NCBI GenBank assembly: GCA_043721435.1
Contig: JAYSQR010000007.1
Span: forward strand, 1 to 12,589
Length of the DNA stretch: 12,589 bases
Origin: VFJL01 sp043721435
Lineage (GTDB): Bacteria > Pseudomonadota > Gammaproteobacteria > Burkholderiales > Nitrosomonadaceae
Direction: 5' to 3'
Below are positions 1 through 8,152 of this stretch, one piece after another (positions within the stretch are counted from its first letter, which is position 1; each line of letters opens with the position of its first letter). A program made the position numbers and the translations under genes. The notes under the pieces were generated by a model. That model made no database searches. It saw only the letters and a list, made by a program, of their open reading frames with translations, and was not told the DNA's origin.

Positions 1-1
1 C

Positions 2-93
2 TGGCGGAGAGAGAGGGATTCGAACCCTCGGTACGGTTGAAGCCGTACGCACGCTTTCCAGGCGTGTACCTTAAACCACTCGGCCATCTCTCC
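2..93 (-). tRNA. tRNA-Ser (anticodon GGA)
   Basis: On the minus strand this folds as a class II tRNA of 92 nt. The acceptor arms GGAGAGA and TCTCTCC pair fully and are followed by G and an encoded CCA at the 3' end. The anticodon stem CACGC/GCGTG closes the loop CTGGAAA, so the anticodon is GGA (57-59) and reads UCC/UCU serine codons. A long variable arm (GTACGG paired with CCGTAC) is diagnostic for serine among such tRNAs, and the T arm GAGGG-TTCGAAT-CCCTC is canonical. It lies downstream of the hydrolase gene on the same strand, about 145 nt away, and probably has its own promoter. Confidence 0.97.
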
Positions 94-134
94 GATCAAA
101 GGAATCCGGCTGACCGGAACCGATAAGGCCGCAA

Positions 135-163
135 AGGATAAACCAGAATGGGTTTGCGGGCAA
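135..163 (-). promoter_or_regulatory. Putative promoter of tRNA-Ser
   Basis: Minus strand: -35 TTGCCC (158-163), a 17-nt spacer and -10 TATCCT (135-140). A GC-rich stretch (GCGGCC) follows, as in the discriminators of stable-RNA promoters. The start would lie about 35 nt before the mature tRNA 5' end, leaving a short leader that RNase P would remove. The match to consensus is four of six in each box, so this is a candidate only. Confidence 0.4.
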
Positions 164-237
164 ATTTTCCGGGCACTATCAATACCGGATATTGGTTCTG
201 GCTTGGGTGAATTACCCTGACAGTATTGTATCAATTC

Positions 238-1197
238 TCAACCGTTTGCCACTGAATGGTCCAGCCAGCTTTCCAGGCCCAGGGCATTGAGGCCGATGTC
301 GATGCGCAACAGTTCATGAATCTTTTCCTGTGGCAGCTTGCAGCCGTGTGCCGTCAGCCGCCGTAACAGCAGTTCGCCAAGTTCTTTCACCAGTGCCACA
401 TGTCTGCCGGGGATATGATCGCGCATTTTTCTGGCGACTGCCACATGCGCATCGATCAAATCGTGCATCTCCCCAGCATGGCGCGGCAAATGGCTGATGC
501 GGCCGTAATGGGTGAGGAAGGCATGATCCGGATCGTAACTCATCAACCGATCCAGAGAGGCATGTGCCGCAACCGGATCGAACTGCACTGGCGTAGTGGT
601 CGGAAACACGAATTCCATTCCACTCACGTCGAACTCGCGATAGGAAACGCCGAATGTATCACCGGTGAAGAATGAGCGGCTCTGCTCGTCGAAGATGCAA
701 TAGTGATGGCGCGCATGGCCCGGCGTATCGAGAAACAGCATGGGCCTGCCGTTAAGATCAATGCGAAATCCATCCGGCGCTTCGATGATGCGGTCTGCAT
801 TGATTGGACGGATCTCGCCGTACATGCGGCTGAATTCCGCTGCGCCATAAACCGCCGTGGCACCCGCGATGAGTCTGGAGGGATCGGCCATATGCCGCGC
901 ACCACGCGGATGTACCACCAGTTTCGCATTGGGCAGGCAGCGCATGAATTCGCTCGCGCCACCGGCATGGTCGAGATGGATGTGAGTGAGAAACACATAG
1001 GCTACATTCTCAGGCGCGAGATTTTTTTGCTGCAATGTTTCGATGACGCCGGGAACGGAAAATACCGTTCCGGTGTCCACCAGCGCGGCGGTGTCACCTT
1101 CGACGAGCAGGTGGATCGCAACGAGTCCTGGACGGTGGTACTGCGCATCGATAGTGCTGATGCCGTGGCCGTAGTCAGTAATGCGGGGTAGGGCCAT
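238..1197 (-). CDS. Metallo-beta-lactamase-fold hydrolase (glyoxalase II-like)
   Basis: A 319-residue protein of the metallo-beta-lactamase superfamily. The metal-binding signature T-H-I-H-L-D-H spans residues 71-77. Further ligands are His161 (TPGH), Asp180 (FTGD) and His230 (LTHYG), so the dinuclear metal site appears complete. The N-terminal part (about 1-235) is the hydrolase domain. The C-terminal 85 residues are mostly helical and rich in His, Leu and Arg, beyond the minimal fold. No signal peptide is visible, so a cytoplasmic enzyme is expected. The ATG at 1195-1197 has AAGG about six bases upstream. It begins 19 nt after the acs stop on the same strand, which suggests co-transcription with acs. 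The substrate is unknown; a thioester such as an acyl-CoA or glutathione thioester is a guess from family and context. Confidence 0.85.
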   Translation of the reverse strand: MALPRITDYGHGISTIDAQYHRPGLVAIHLLVEGDTAALVDTGTVFSVPGVIETLQQKNLAPENVAYVFLTHIHLDHAGGASEFMRCLPNAKLVVHPRGARHMADPSRLIAGATAVYGAAEFSRMYGEIRPINADRIIEAPDGFRIDLNGRPMLFLDTPGHARHHYCIFDEQSRSFFTGDTFGVSYREFDVSGMEFVFPTTTPVQFDPVAAHASLDRLMSYDPDHAFLTHYGRISHLPRHAGEMHDLIDAHVAVARKMRDHIPGRHVALVKELGELLLRRLTAHGCKLPQEKIHELLRIDIGLNALGLESWLDHSVANG

Positions 1198-1216
1198 GAA
1201 TGCCTTGCTTGCTGGA

Positions 1217-3184
1217 TTATGTTATCGGCTGCTGCAACTGTTCAAGTATTGCCGGGTTCTCCAGGGTGGAAACATCCTGGGTGATTTCTTCTCCTCTGGC
1301 AATGGCGCGCAGCAAACGACGCATGATTTTGCCAGAGCGGGTTTTGGGCAGGTTGTCGCCGAAGCGGATCTCGTCAGGTTTGGCAATCGGGCCGATTTCT
1401 TTAGCTACCCAGTCGCGCAACGCCACGGAGATATTGTGCGCGTCCTCACCCTGAGGGCGCACGCCTTTCAGCACCACGAACGCAACTACTGCTTCACCTT
1501 TGATATCGTGAGGCTTGCCCACCACGGCGGCTTCCGCTACCAGGGGGTTGGCTACCAGTGCCGATTCAATTTCCATGGTGCCCAAGCGATGTCCAGAAAC
1601 ATTCAGTACATCGTCGATACGCCCCATGATCCAGAAATAGCCGTCCAGATCACGGTTGGCAGAATCACCAGCCAGATAATATTTTCCACCCAGATCTTGC
1701 GGGAAATAGGTTTTCCGGAAACGCTCCGGGTCGCCCCACAGGGTGCGTGCCAGTGATGGAAATGGGCGCTTGATGACCAGAAATCCACCCTTGCCATTTT
1801 CCACTTCATGACCGGCCTCATCCACGATGGTTGCCATGATGCCGGGTAACGGGAAAGTGCAGGAACCGGGTTTGAGCGGCACTGCGCCGGGCATGGGAGC
1901 AAGCATGTGCGAGCCGGTTTCGGTTTGCCACCAGGTATCAACGATGGGGCAGCGGGATTGGCCCACGACGGTGTAATACCACATCCAGGCTTCCGGGTTG
2001 ATGGGCTCACCTACCGAGCCCAGCAAGCGCAAGGAGGACAGATCATATTGTCCGGGCAAGTCCGGGCCTGATTTGATAAGTGAACGGACTGCGGTGGGGG
2101 CAGTGTAGAAAGTGGTCACCTTATGGTCCTGGATAATTTTCCAGAAACGGCCCGCATCGGGATAAGTGGGAACACCCTCGAACATGATCTGGGTGGCGCC
2201 TATTGCCAAGGGGCCGTAGGCGACATAGCTGTGGCCGGTAACCCAGCCCACGTCAGCCGTACACCAGAAGATGTCGGCAGGTTTGTAATCGAAAATCCAT
2301 TTCATGCTCACCATCGTACCCAGCAGGTAGCCGGCGGAAGAATGCTGTACCCCCTTGGGCTTGCCGGTGGAGCCGGAGGTGTAGAGAGTAAACAGCGGAT
2401 GCTCGGCATTGACCCATTCCGGTTCACAGCTGTCAGCCTGGTCCTGGATGAGGTCGTGCCACCAGACATCACGCGGAACATGCCATGACACATCTTTGCC
2501 GGAGCGTTGGTAAACCACCACGGATTTCACCGAACTGGTGCCGCCCATGGCAAGTGCTTCGTCTACTGCGGATTTCAGGGGAATGGCTCTGCCGCCGCGG
2601 ATTTGTTCATCAGCAGAAATAACGGCTACTGCACCGGCATCGATGATGCGTTCGTGCAGGCTTTTGGCGGAGAAGCCGCCAAACACTACTGAATGGATTG
2701 CACCGATACGGGCGCAAGCCTGCATTGCCACAACTGCCTCAATGCTCATCGGCATATAGATGATGACGCGATCGCCTTTCCTGATATTGAGCGATTTGAG
2801 ACCATTGGCAAACTGGCATACGCGGCGGTGAAGATCGCGGTAAGTGGAGCGAGTGACCTTGCCATCATCTGCCTCGAAAATGATGGCGACCTTATCCGGC
2901 TGGGTAGCGAGATGCCGGTCAAGGCAGTTGAATGAAATATTCAGTTCGCCATCGTCGAACCATTTGAAGAACGGATGATTGCTTTCGTCCAGCACCCGGG
3001 TAAAGGCCTTGTGCCATAGAATGTGTTCCCGTGCCAGTTTGCTCCAGAAACCCTGATAATCCCTTACAGCCTCGGCGCATAATGCATGGTAGGTAGCCAT
3101 GCCAGCCAGATTGGCCTGGTCCACAAATGCCGCGTCAGGAGGGAAAATACGGGTTTCATGCAAGACGGATTTAATTGCGGGCAT
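1217..3184 (-). CDS. acs: Acetate-CoA ligase (acetyl-CoA synthetase, AMP-forming)
   Basis: Activates acetate to acetyl-AMP and then acetyl-CoA in the cytoplasm. The product is 655 residues, the usual length for Acs. The ATP-binding loop YTSGSTGKPKG lies near residues 268-278. The DTWWQTETG motif near 416-424 carries the tryptophan that limits the acyl pocket to acetate in characterised enzymes. The hinge and nucleotide region GDSANRD-DGYFWIMGR-DDVLNVSGHRLGT follows at about 506-536. The C-terminal PKTRSGKIMRR motif contains the catalytic lysine (about Lys619), the site of regulatory acetylation in characterised Acs proteins. I chose the ATG at 3182-3184 because GGAG sits seven bases upstream. 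An in-frame TTG at 3214 would add 10 residues but has no such support. Propionyl-CoA synthetase is the main alternative; the double tryptophan and length favour acetate. Confidence 0.93.
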   Translation of the reverse strand: MPAIKSVLHETRIFPPDAAFVDQANLAGMATYHALCAEAVRDYQGFWSKLAREHILWHKAFTRVLDESNHPFFKWFDDGELNISFNCLDRHLATQPDKVAIIFEADDGKVTRSTYRDLHRRVCQFANGLKSLNIRKGDRVIIYMPMSIEAVVAMQACARIGAIHSVVFGGFSAKSLHERIIDAGAVAVISADEQIRGGRAIPLKSAVDEALAMGGTSSVKSVVVYQRSGKDVSWHVPRDVWWHDLIQDQADSCEPEWVNAEHPLFTLYTSGSTGKPKGVQHSSAGYLLGTMVSMKWIFDYKPADIFWCTADVGWVTGHSYVAYGPLAIGATQIMFEGVPTYPDAGRFWKIIQDHKVTTFYTAPTAVRSLIKSGPDLPGQYDLSSLRLLGSVGEPINPEAWMWYYTVVGQSRCPIVDTWWQTETGSHMLAPMPGAVPLKPGSCTFPLPGIMATIVDEAGHEVENGKGGFLVIKRPFPSLARTLWGDPERFRKTYFPQDLGGKYYLAGDSANRDLDGYFWIMGRIDDVLNVSGHRLGTMEIESALVANPLVAEAAVVGKPHDIKGEAVVAFVVLKGVRPQGEDAHNISVALRDWVAKEIGPIAKPDEIRFGDNLPKTRSGKIMRRLLRAIARGEEITQDVSTLENPAILEQLQQPIT

Positions 3185-3231
3185 GACGCTTCTCCAGTGG
3201 TTTTCTTTGGCCAAGGTTTATAACTGGAAGA

Positions 3232-3240
3232 ATTGTATCA
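3232..3240 (-). promoter_or_regulatory. Putative extended -10 promoter of acs
   Basis: The minus strand reads TGATACAAT, an extended -10 (TG-n-TACAAT) with five of six matches to TATAAT. Transcription would start near 3225 and give a leader of about 40 nt before the acs ATG. No convincing -35 is seen 16-18 nt upstream, which fits either an extended -10 promoter or one needing an activator. The same nine bases also occur on the minus strand at 225-233, so the match alone is weak evidence. Confidence 0.4.
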
Positions 3241-3271
3241 TCCGCATCGTCTGAATATGGCCGCTCCCGTA

Positions 3272-3293
3272 TCTTGCCCCTGTCTTGCCCCTG
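3272..3293. repeat. Tandem 11-bp direct repeat upstream of acs
   Basis: TCTTGCCCCTG occurs twice with no spacer (3272-3282 and 3283-3293). The units are one helical turn long and lie roughly 45-70 bp upstream of the predicted acs start, where activators often bind. It may be a pair of protein sites or only a small duplication. Confidence 0.6.
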
Positions 3294-3306
3294 GTACATG
3301 TTGATA

Positions 3307-3341
3307 GCAAGCAGGTGGCAATTGATCCTGGCTTTGCTTGC
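3307..3341. repeat. Spaced inverted repeat between acs and rimP
   Basis: GCAAGCA (3307-3313) is the exact reverse complement of TGCTTGC (3335-3341), with 21 nt between. It lies between the divergent acs and rimP promoters. A DNA-level operator is more likely than an RNA structure because no predicted transcript covers it. A chance match is possible. Confidence 0.35.
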
Positions 3342-3415
3342 GACTTTATCGGCATGACAAGACTCGGGTGGAGAAAAATATCGCTGCCAGTCAACGCTTC
3401 TTTATGAAGTATCTA

Positions 3416-3444
3416 TTTCATTAATTATAAATTTTTGCTAAAAT
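3416..3444 (+). promoter_or_regulatory. Putative promoter of the rimP-nusA-infB operon
   Basis: An extended -10, TGC-TAAAAT (TAAAAT at 3439-3444), follows an AT-rich tract. The -35 candidate TTTCAT (3416-3421) is poor at 17-nt spacing, so the TG extension may compensate. Transcription would start near 3451, only about 10 nt before the hairpin at 3460-3478. Confidence 0.55.
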
Positions 3445-3459
3445 ACACACGTAATTTTT

Positions 3460-3483
3460 ATGGGCTTGTTCGGCCCATTTTTT
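3460..3483 (+). terminator. Intrinsic-terminator-like hairpin in the rimP leader
   Basis: ATGGGC (3460-3465) pairs perfectly with GCCCAT (3473-3478) around a 7-nt loop, and a run of T residues (3478-3483) follows. This is the layout of a Rho-independent terminator. It lies 15 nt before the rimP start codon and downstream of the only promoter seen for the operon. Transcription must therefore read through it, which makes an attenuator the natural reading. Putative attenuators with a terminator before rimP-nusA-infB have been described in gammaproteobacteria. Alternatively it stops stray upstream transcription. No competing antiterminator stem is evident in the short leader. Confidence 0.65.
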
Positions 3484-3498
3484 GTTTGTAGCGAGGCT

Positions 3499-3927
3499 AT
3501 GGAGCTACACGAATTGCTGGAATTGACCCTGTCCGGGATGGGTTATGAGCTGGTTGAGGTGGAACGGTCGCCACGCGGCAAGCTGTTACGGGTGTTTATT
3601 GATAAGCCCAACGGCATCACTGTGGAAGACTGTGTCGCTGTCAGCGACCATCTGGGCCGATTGTTTGCGGTCGAAAATATTGATTATGATCGGTTGGAAA
3701 TATCTTCGCCCGGGATGGATAGGCCGTTGAAGAAGGTGTCCGATTTTGCTCGTTTTACGGGAGAATTGGCTAAACTGAAGTTACGTGTGGCGTTGCAGGG
3801 CCAGAGAAATTTCGTCGGTATTTTGCGTGGAGTGAGCGACGAGGTGTTAAAGCTGGAAGTGGATGGAAAAATACTTGATCTTGAATTGAGTAACCTTGAA
3901 AAAGCCCGTTTGGTTCCAAAATTGTAG
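3499..3927 (+). CDS. rimP: Ribosome maturation factor RimP
   Basis: A 142-residue cytoplasmic factor needed for late maturation of the 30S subunit. The N-terminal alpha/beta domain carries the family pattern GYELVEVE near residues 15-22, an RVFID strand, and the signature LEISSPGMDRPL near 67-78. The C-terminal part (about 84-142) forms the small beta-barrel typical of RimP (G-x-L-x-x-V-x-D-E-V-x-L). The ATG at 3499 has GAGG five bases upstream. The upstream in-frame ATG at 3460 would add 13 residues, but it sits inside the terminator-like stem and lacks a ribosome-binding site. It is the first gene of the operon, 27 nt before nusA. Confidence 0.95.
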   Translation: MELHELLELTLSGMGYELVEVERSPRGKLLRVFIDKPNGITVEDCVAVSDHLGRLFAVENIDYDRLEISSPGMDRPLKKVSDFARFTGELAKLKLRVALQGQRNFVGILRGVSDEVLKLEVDGKILDLELSNLEKARLVPKL

Positions 3928-3954
3928 CCATCTGAGAATTTGGCCGGAGGTAGC

Positions 3955-5427
3955 ATGAGTCGCGAAGTTTTGCTGTTGGTGGATGCGCTGGCGCGCGAGA
4001 AGAATGTTGAAAAGGACATTGTTTTTGCAGCACTCGAATCAGCGCTGGCATCTGCTACTAAAAAGCGTTTTCACGAAGACGCCGAGGTACGCGTATCAAT
4101 CGATCGTGAGACGGGGGACTACCAGTCTTTCCGTCGCTGGCAGATAGTGGCTGACGATACCGTCGAGGAGCCCGCACGTCAAATTTCCCTGAGCGAAGCA
4201 TTGCAACGCGATGCTGGAATCCAGTCGGGAGAATTTATCGAGGAACCGTTGGAAGCGGTGGAAGTCGGCCGTATCGGGGCTCAGGCAGCCAAACAGGTCA
4301 TCTATCAAAAAATCCGCGATGCCGAGCGTGAGCAGATTCTGAACGATTTTCTTGAGCGCAAGGAATACATGGTTAGCGGCACCATCAAGCGCATGGAACG
4401 CGGCAATGCCATCATCGAATCTGGCAAAGTCGAGGCTGTGTTGCCGCGTGATCAGACGATCCCTAAGGAGAACCTGCGAGTTGGTGACCGTGTGCGTGCT
4501 TATTTGTCTAAAGTTGACCGAACCGCTCGGGGGCCGCAGTTGGTGTTGTCACGGATTGCGCCAGAGTTTCTGATGAAGCTGTTTGAACTGGAAGTGCCGG
4601 AGATTGAGGAAGGCTTGCTGGAAATTAAAGCTGCAGCGAGAGATCCGGGTTCTCGCGCCAAGATTGCAGTAAAGTCCAATGATCAGCGCGTTGATCCGAT
4701 TGGTACTTGTGTCGGCATGCGCGGCTCCAGAGTGCAGGCAGTAACCGGTGAGCTAGCCGGAGAACGGGTGGACATCATTTTGTGGTCGGATGATCCGGCT
4801 ACTTTTGTCATTAACGCGCTGGCACCTGCCGAAATCAGCAGCATTATGGTGGACGAGGAAAAACACAGCATGGACATCGTGGTGGATGAGGATAATCTTG
4901 CCCAAGCAATCGGCCGTGGCGGTCAGAATGTACGGCTGGCATCTGAGTTGACCGGCTGGGAGCTCAATATCATGAGCATGGAAGAGTCACAGGCGAAAAA
5001 TGAAGAGGAATCTTCGGTCACTCGCCAACTCTTTATGGACAAGCTTGACGTGGACGAAGAAGTGGCGGATATCCTGGCGCAGGAAGGTTTTACCAGTTTG
5101 GAAGAAGTGGCTTACGTGCCGCTCAATGAGATGCTGGAAATCGAGTCATTTGACGAGCAAACTGTCAACGAGCTCCGCAATCGGGCCCGTAATGCGCTTT
5201 TGACCGAGGCCATTGTCAGTGAGGAAAAAGTAGAGCATATGGCGGAAGACCTGCTAACGCTGGAAGGCATGGACGGTCAAACTGCACGCGAATTGGCGGC
5301 CAAGGGTGTGAAAACTCAGGAAGATCTTGCCGACTTGGCGGTGGATGACCTGGTGGAAATGATCGGAATAGATGCCGAACGAGCCAAGCAGTTGATCATG
5401 GCAGCACGCGCACCGTGGTTTGCCTGA
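3955..5427 (+). CDS. nusA: Transcription termination/antitermination protein NusA
   Basis: A 490-residue RNA-polymerase-associated factor governing pausing, intrinsic termination and antitermination. The N-terminal polymerase-binding domain covers about 1-125. The S1 domain follows at about 135-200 (VSGTIKRMERGNAIIE, then a VLSR end). KH1 contains GMRGSRV (254-260) and KH2 contains GRGGQNVRLA (320-329). Two C-terminal acidic repeats (about 360-410 and 432-485) are present, as in E. coli NusA and other proteobacterial forms with AR1/AR2 domains. The ATG at 3955 has GGAGG four bases upstream. A TTG at 3940 would add five residues and is less likely. It lies 27 nt after rimP and 41 nt before infB, the conserved order. 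Confidence 0.97.
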   Translation: MSREVLLLVDALAREKNVEKDIVFAALESALASATKKRFHEDAEVRVSIDRETGDYQSFRRWQIVADDTVEEPARQISLSEALQRDAGIQSGEFIEEPLEAVEVGRIGAQAAKQVIYQKIRDAEREQILNDFLERKEYMVSGTIKRMERGNAIIESGKVEAVLPRDQTIPKENLRVGDRVRAYLSKVDRTARGPQLVLSRIAPEFLMKLFELEVPEIEEGLLEIKAAARDPGSRAKIAVKSNDQRVDPIGTCVGMRGSRVQAVTGELAGERVDIILWSDDPATFVINALAPAEISSIMVDEEKHSMDIVVDEDNLAQAIGRGGQNVRLASELTGWELNIMSMEESQAKNEEESSVTRQLFMDKLDVDEEVADILAQEGFTSLEEVAYVPLNEMLEIESFDEQTVNELRNRARNALLTEAIVSEEKVEHMAEDLLTLEGMDGQTARELAAKGVKTQEDLADLAVDDLVEMIGIDAERAKQLIMAARAPWFA

Positions 5428-5468
5428 TCTTGGCGGATCAAGCATAGGTTATTAAAGGCTACTAATTA

Positions 5469-8054
5469 ATGGCGCAAATGAGTGTGGAACAATTTGCCAC
5501 TGAACTGGGGCTGTTGCCAGCAGTATTGCTGGAGCAGCTCCAGGCTGCTGGTGTCAGTAAACAAATGGTCAAAGATGGTCTGACCGAGCAGGATAAAACC
5601 CAGCTTCTGGATTATCTGCGTAAGGTCCATGGTGCCAAGGAGGACAAGGGCAAGATTACTCTGACTCGCCGGCAGACATCAGAAATTAAGAAATCGGATA
5701 GTACTGGAAAAGCTCGTACCATCCAGGTGGAAGTACGCAAGAAGCGCGTATTTGTGAAGCGTGATCTGGTTGACGACGTAGCAGATAAGGATGAGGCCGT
5801 CGAGCCTGCTGCGCCAGTGGCTGCTCCTTTACTTGCACCAGCCCCTGCATCGGTGGTGGATGCTGCACAAAAGGCGTTGCGTGAAGAGGAAGCAAAAAAA
5901 CAGGCTGAACTGATCGCGCGCCAAGTTGCTGAAATCAAGGAAAAGAGAGAGCGTAAGAAACCTGTTGTAGACGAGATCAGAGAAGCTCAGCCAGTTGCTG
6001 CGCCTGCCCCAATTCCAGTCCAAGTCCCAGCTGAGATGGGGGCGCTTCAGCCTGCTCCAACGGAAGGTACCTTGCATAAACCGGTAGTTAAGCCGGAAGA
6101 CAAGGCGGCCAAAGCCGAGAAGAAGAAGAAACAGACCAAACAAGTCATCTGGAAAGACGAGAGCACTGAAAAACGCGGACTCAAGACGCGCGGTGATTTA
6201 TCCGGTGGCAAAGGATGGCGTACGCGCAGAGATAAACACAGCAAAGCTTCCTCCAGTGAAGACCAAGGGACTCATGGCTTCTCAGCGCCAACTGAGCCTG
6301 TGGTGCATGAGGTGATGGTGCCTGAAACCATCTCTGTCGGGGCGCTGGCGCAGAAAATGACGGTCAAGGCGGCCGAAGTCATCAAGACCCTAATGAAAAT
6401 GGGTAACATGGTGACTATCAATCAGATACTGGATCAGGAAACCGCCATGATCGTGGTGGAAGAGATGGGTCACATTGCCAAATATGCGGCTCTGGATAGT
6501 CCGGAAGCTTTCCTGGCGGATACCGAGCTGCCCACGACGGAGTATAAAACGGAGTCACGCGCGCCGGTAGTTACGGTAATGGGTCACGTTGATCATGGCA
6601 AAACTTCCTTGCTGGATTACATTCGTCGCACACGTGTAGCAAGCGGCGAAGCAGGTGGTATCACGCAGCATATCGGTGCTTATCACGTTGAAACCGAACG
6701 GGGCATGATCACTTTCCTCGACACACCCGGTCATGAAGCATTTACCGCCATGCGTGCCCGCGGTGCCAAAGTCACCGATCTGGTCGTACTGGTGGTGGCA
6801 GCAGATGATGGTGTAATGCCCCAGACCATAGAAGCGATACATCATGCCAAGGCTGCCAAGGTACCGATCGTGGTGGCGGTCAACAAAATTGACAAACCAG
6901 AGGCCAATCCAGAACGCATCAGGCAGGAACTGGTGGCGCAAGGTGTGGTACCAGAGGACTGGGGTGGCGACACCATGTTTATCGAGGTTTCGGCCAAGAC
7001 CGGCCAAGGCATTGATGCATTGCTGGAAAGTGTACTGCTCCAGGCTGAAGTGCTGGAACTCAAGGCGGCAAAGGATGCGCCCGCCAGAGGCATCGTCATC
7101 GAATCACGTCTGGACAAAGGACGCGGCCCGGTAGCAACGATCCTGGTGCAGTCCGGAACTTTGAAGCGAGGGGATGTTCTGCTGGCAGGCGCGGCGTTTG
7201 GCCGAGTGCGCGCGATGCTGGACGAGAATGGTAAACCGGTGGAGCAGGCAGGCCCCTCCATCCCGGTAGAGATTCACGGTTTGTCGGAAGTGCCGGTGGC
7301 AGGAGAAGTCGTAGTAGCTTTGGCTGATGAGCGTAAAGCGCGTGAAATAGCGCTGTTCCGCCAAGGCAAGTTCCGCGACGTGAAACTTGCCAGACAACAG
7401 GCAACCAAGCTGGAAAACCTGTTCGAGCAGAAGGGCGAGGTCAAGATACTTGCATTGATCATCAAGGCCGACGTGCAGGGTTCCTACGAGGCGCTGACCC
7501 ATGCATTGGAAAAGCTATCTACTGACGAGGTCAAAGTCAACATCATCCACAGCGGCGTGGGCGAGATCACCGAATCCGACATCAACTTGGCGCTAGCTTC
7601 CAAGGCCGTGGTGATCGGCTTCAACAGTCGCGCGGATACGGTTGCGCGCAAGCTGATCAGTGCAACCGGAGTAGATGTACGTTACTACAGCATTATTTAC
7701 GAGGCAGTAGACGAAATCAAGGCAGCCCTATCCGGCATGATGGCACCGGAACGCAAGGAAAGCATTATCGGACTGGTGGAAATTCGTCAAGTATTCCGTA
7801 TCTCCAAAGTGGGCGCTGTGGCTGGCTGTTATGTGCTCGATGGTGTTATCAGGCGCGGCTCATCAGTGCGGTTAATCCGTAACGGCGAGCTGATTCATAC
7901 TGGTGAACTGGATTCGCTGAAGCGCTTCAAAGACGATGTGAAAGAGGTCAAGGCAAATTTTGAATGTGGCCTGTCGTTGAAAAACTTTAATGATATTCAG
8001 ACAGGTGATCAACTGGAAGTCTACGAAATCGTCGAGGTCGCGCGCAGCCTGTGA
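5469..8054 (+). CDS. infB: Translation initiation factor IF-2
   Basis: An 861-residue GTPase that recruits initiator tRNA to the 30S subunit and promotes subunit joining. Residues 1-50 form the N-terminal IF2-N domain. A long Lys/Glu/Ala/Pro-rich linker (about 55-280) is low-complexity and probably unstructured. A second IF2-N unit follows at about 282-335. The G domain has G1 GHVDHGKT (372-379), G3 DTPGH (418-422) and G4 NKID (472-475), with SAKTG as G5. The C-terminal beta-barrel and fMet-tRNA-binding domains run to the end. Length is close to the E. coli protein. The ATG at 5469 is preferred, although another ATG in frame lies nine bases later. The only ribosome-binding match is AAAGG about 11 bases upstream. 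Confidence 0.97.
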   Translation: MAQMSVEQFATELGLLPAVLLEQLQAAGVSKQMVKDGLTEQDKTQLLDYLRKVHGAKEDKGKITLTRRQTSEIKKSDSTGKARTIQVEVRKKRVFVKRDLVDDVADKDEAVEPAAPVAAPLLAPAPASVVDAAQKALREEEAKKQAELIARQVAEIKEKRERKKPVVDEIREAQPVAAPAPIPVQVPAEMGALQPAPTEGTLHKPVVKPEDKAAKAEKKKKQTKQVIWKDESTEKRGLKTRGDLSGGKGWRTRRDKHSKASSSEDQGTHGFSAPTEPVVHEVMVPETISVGALAQKMTVKAAEVIKTLMKMGNMVTINQILDQETAMIVVEEMGHIAKYAALDSPEAFLADTELPTTEYKTESRAPVVTVMGHVDHGKTSLLDYIRRTRVASGEAGGITQHIGAYHVETERGMITFLDTPGHEAFTAMRARGAKVTDLVVLVVAADDGVMPQTIEAIHHAKAAKVPIVVAVNKIDKPEANPERIRQELVAQGVVPEDWGGDTMFIEVSAKTGQGIDALLESVLLQAEVLELKAAKDAPARGIVIESRLDKGRGPVATILVQSGTLKRGDVLLAGAAFGRVRAMLDENGKPVEQAGPSIPVEIHGLSEVPVAGEVVVALADERKAREIALFRQGKFRDVKLARQQATKLENLFEQKGEVKILALIIKADVQGSYEALTHALEKLSTDEVKVNIIHSGVGEITESDINLALASKAVVIGFNSRADTVARKLISATGVDVRYYSIIYEAVDEIKAALSGMMAPERKESIIGLVEIRQVFRISKVGAVAGCYVLDGVIRRGSSVRLIRNGELIHTGELDSLKRFKDDVKEVKANFECGLSLKNFNDIQTGDQLEVYEIVEVARSL

Positions 8055-8152
8055 ACCAAGGCAAAACCGGCTTTGGGTGTCATCTCATTCTGCAAAGCGC
8101 TATCCACGGCCCCGTGAAGTATTTTGATGGCTCGTCTTGCCTGTAGAATATC

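Noticed and set aside
225..233. Second TGATACAAT on the minus strand, as a promoter for tRNA-Ser
   Set aside because: No -35 lies at proper spacing, and the 135-163 candidate is nearer with a better arrangement and a GC-rich discriminator.
703..1191. Open frame of 162 codons on the plus strand opposite the hydrolase gene
   Set aside because: It is a shadow of the hydrolase gene, whose metal-binding motifs are complete. The antisense product shows no recognisable motif.
5612..6244. Several antisense frames opposite the infB linker, some rich in Leu, Phe and Ser
   Set aside because: These mirror the Lys/Glu/Ala-rich repeats of the IF-2 linker. They lack ribosome-binding sites and resemble no family.
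8144..8149. TAGAAT as a -10 box for a separate rbfA promoter
   Set aside because: A start about 7 nt downstream would fall inside the rbfA start codon, and no -35 match exists at suitable spacing.
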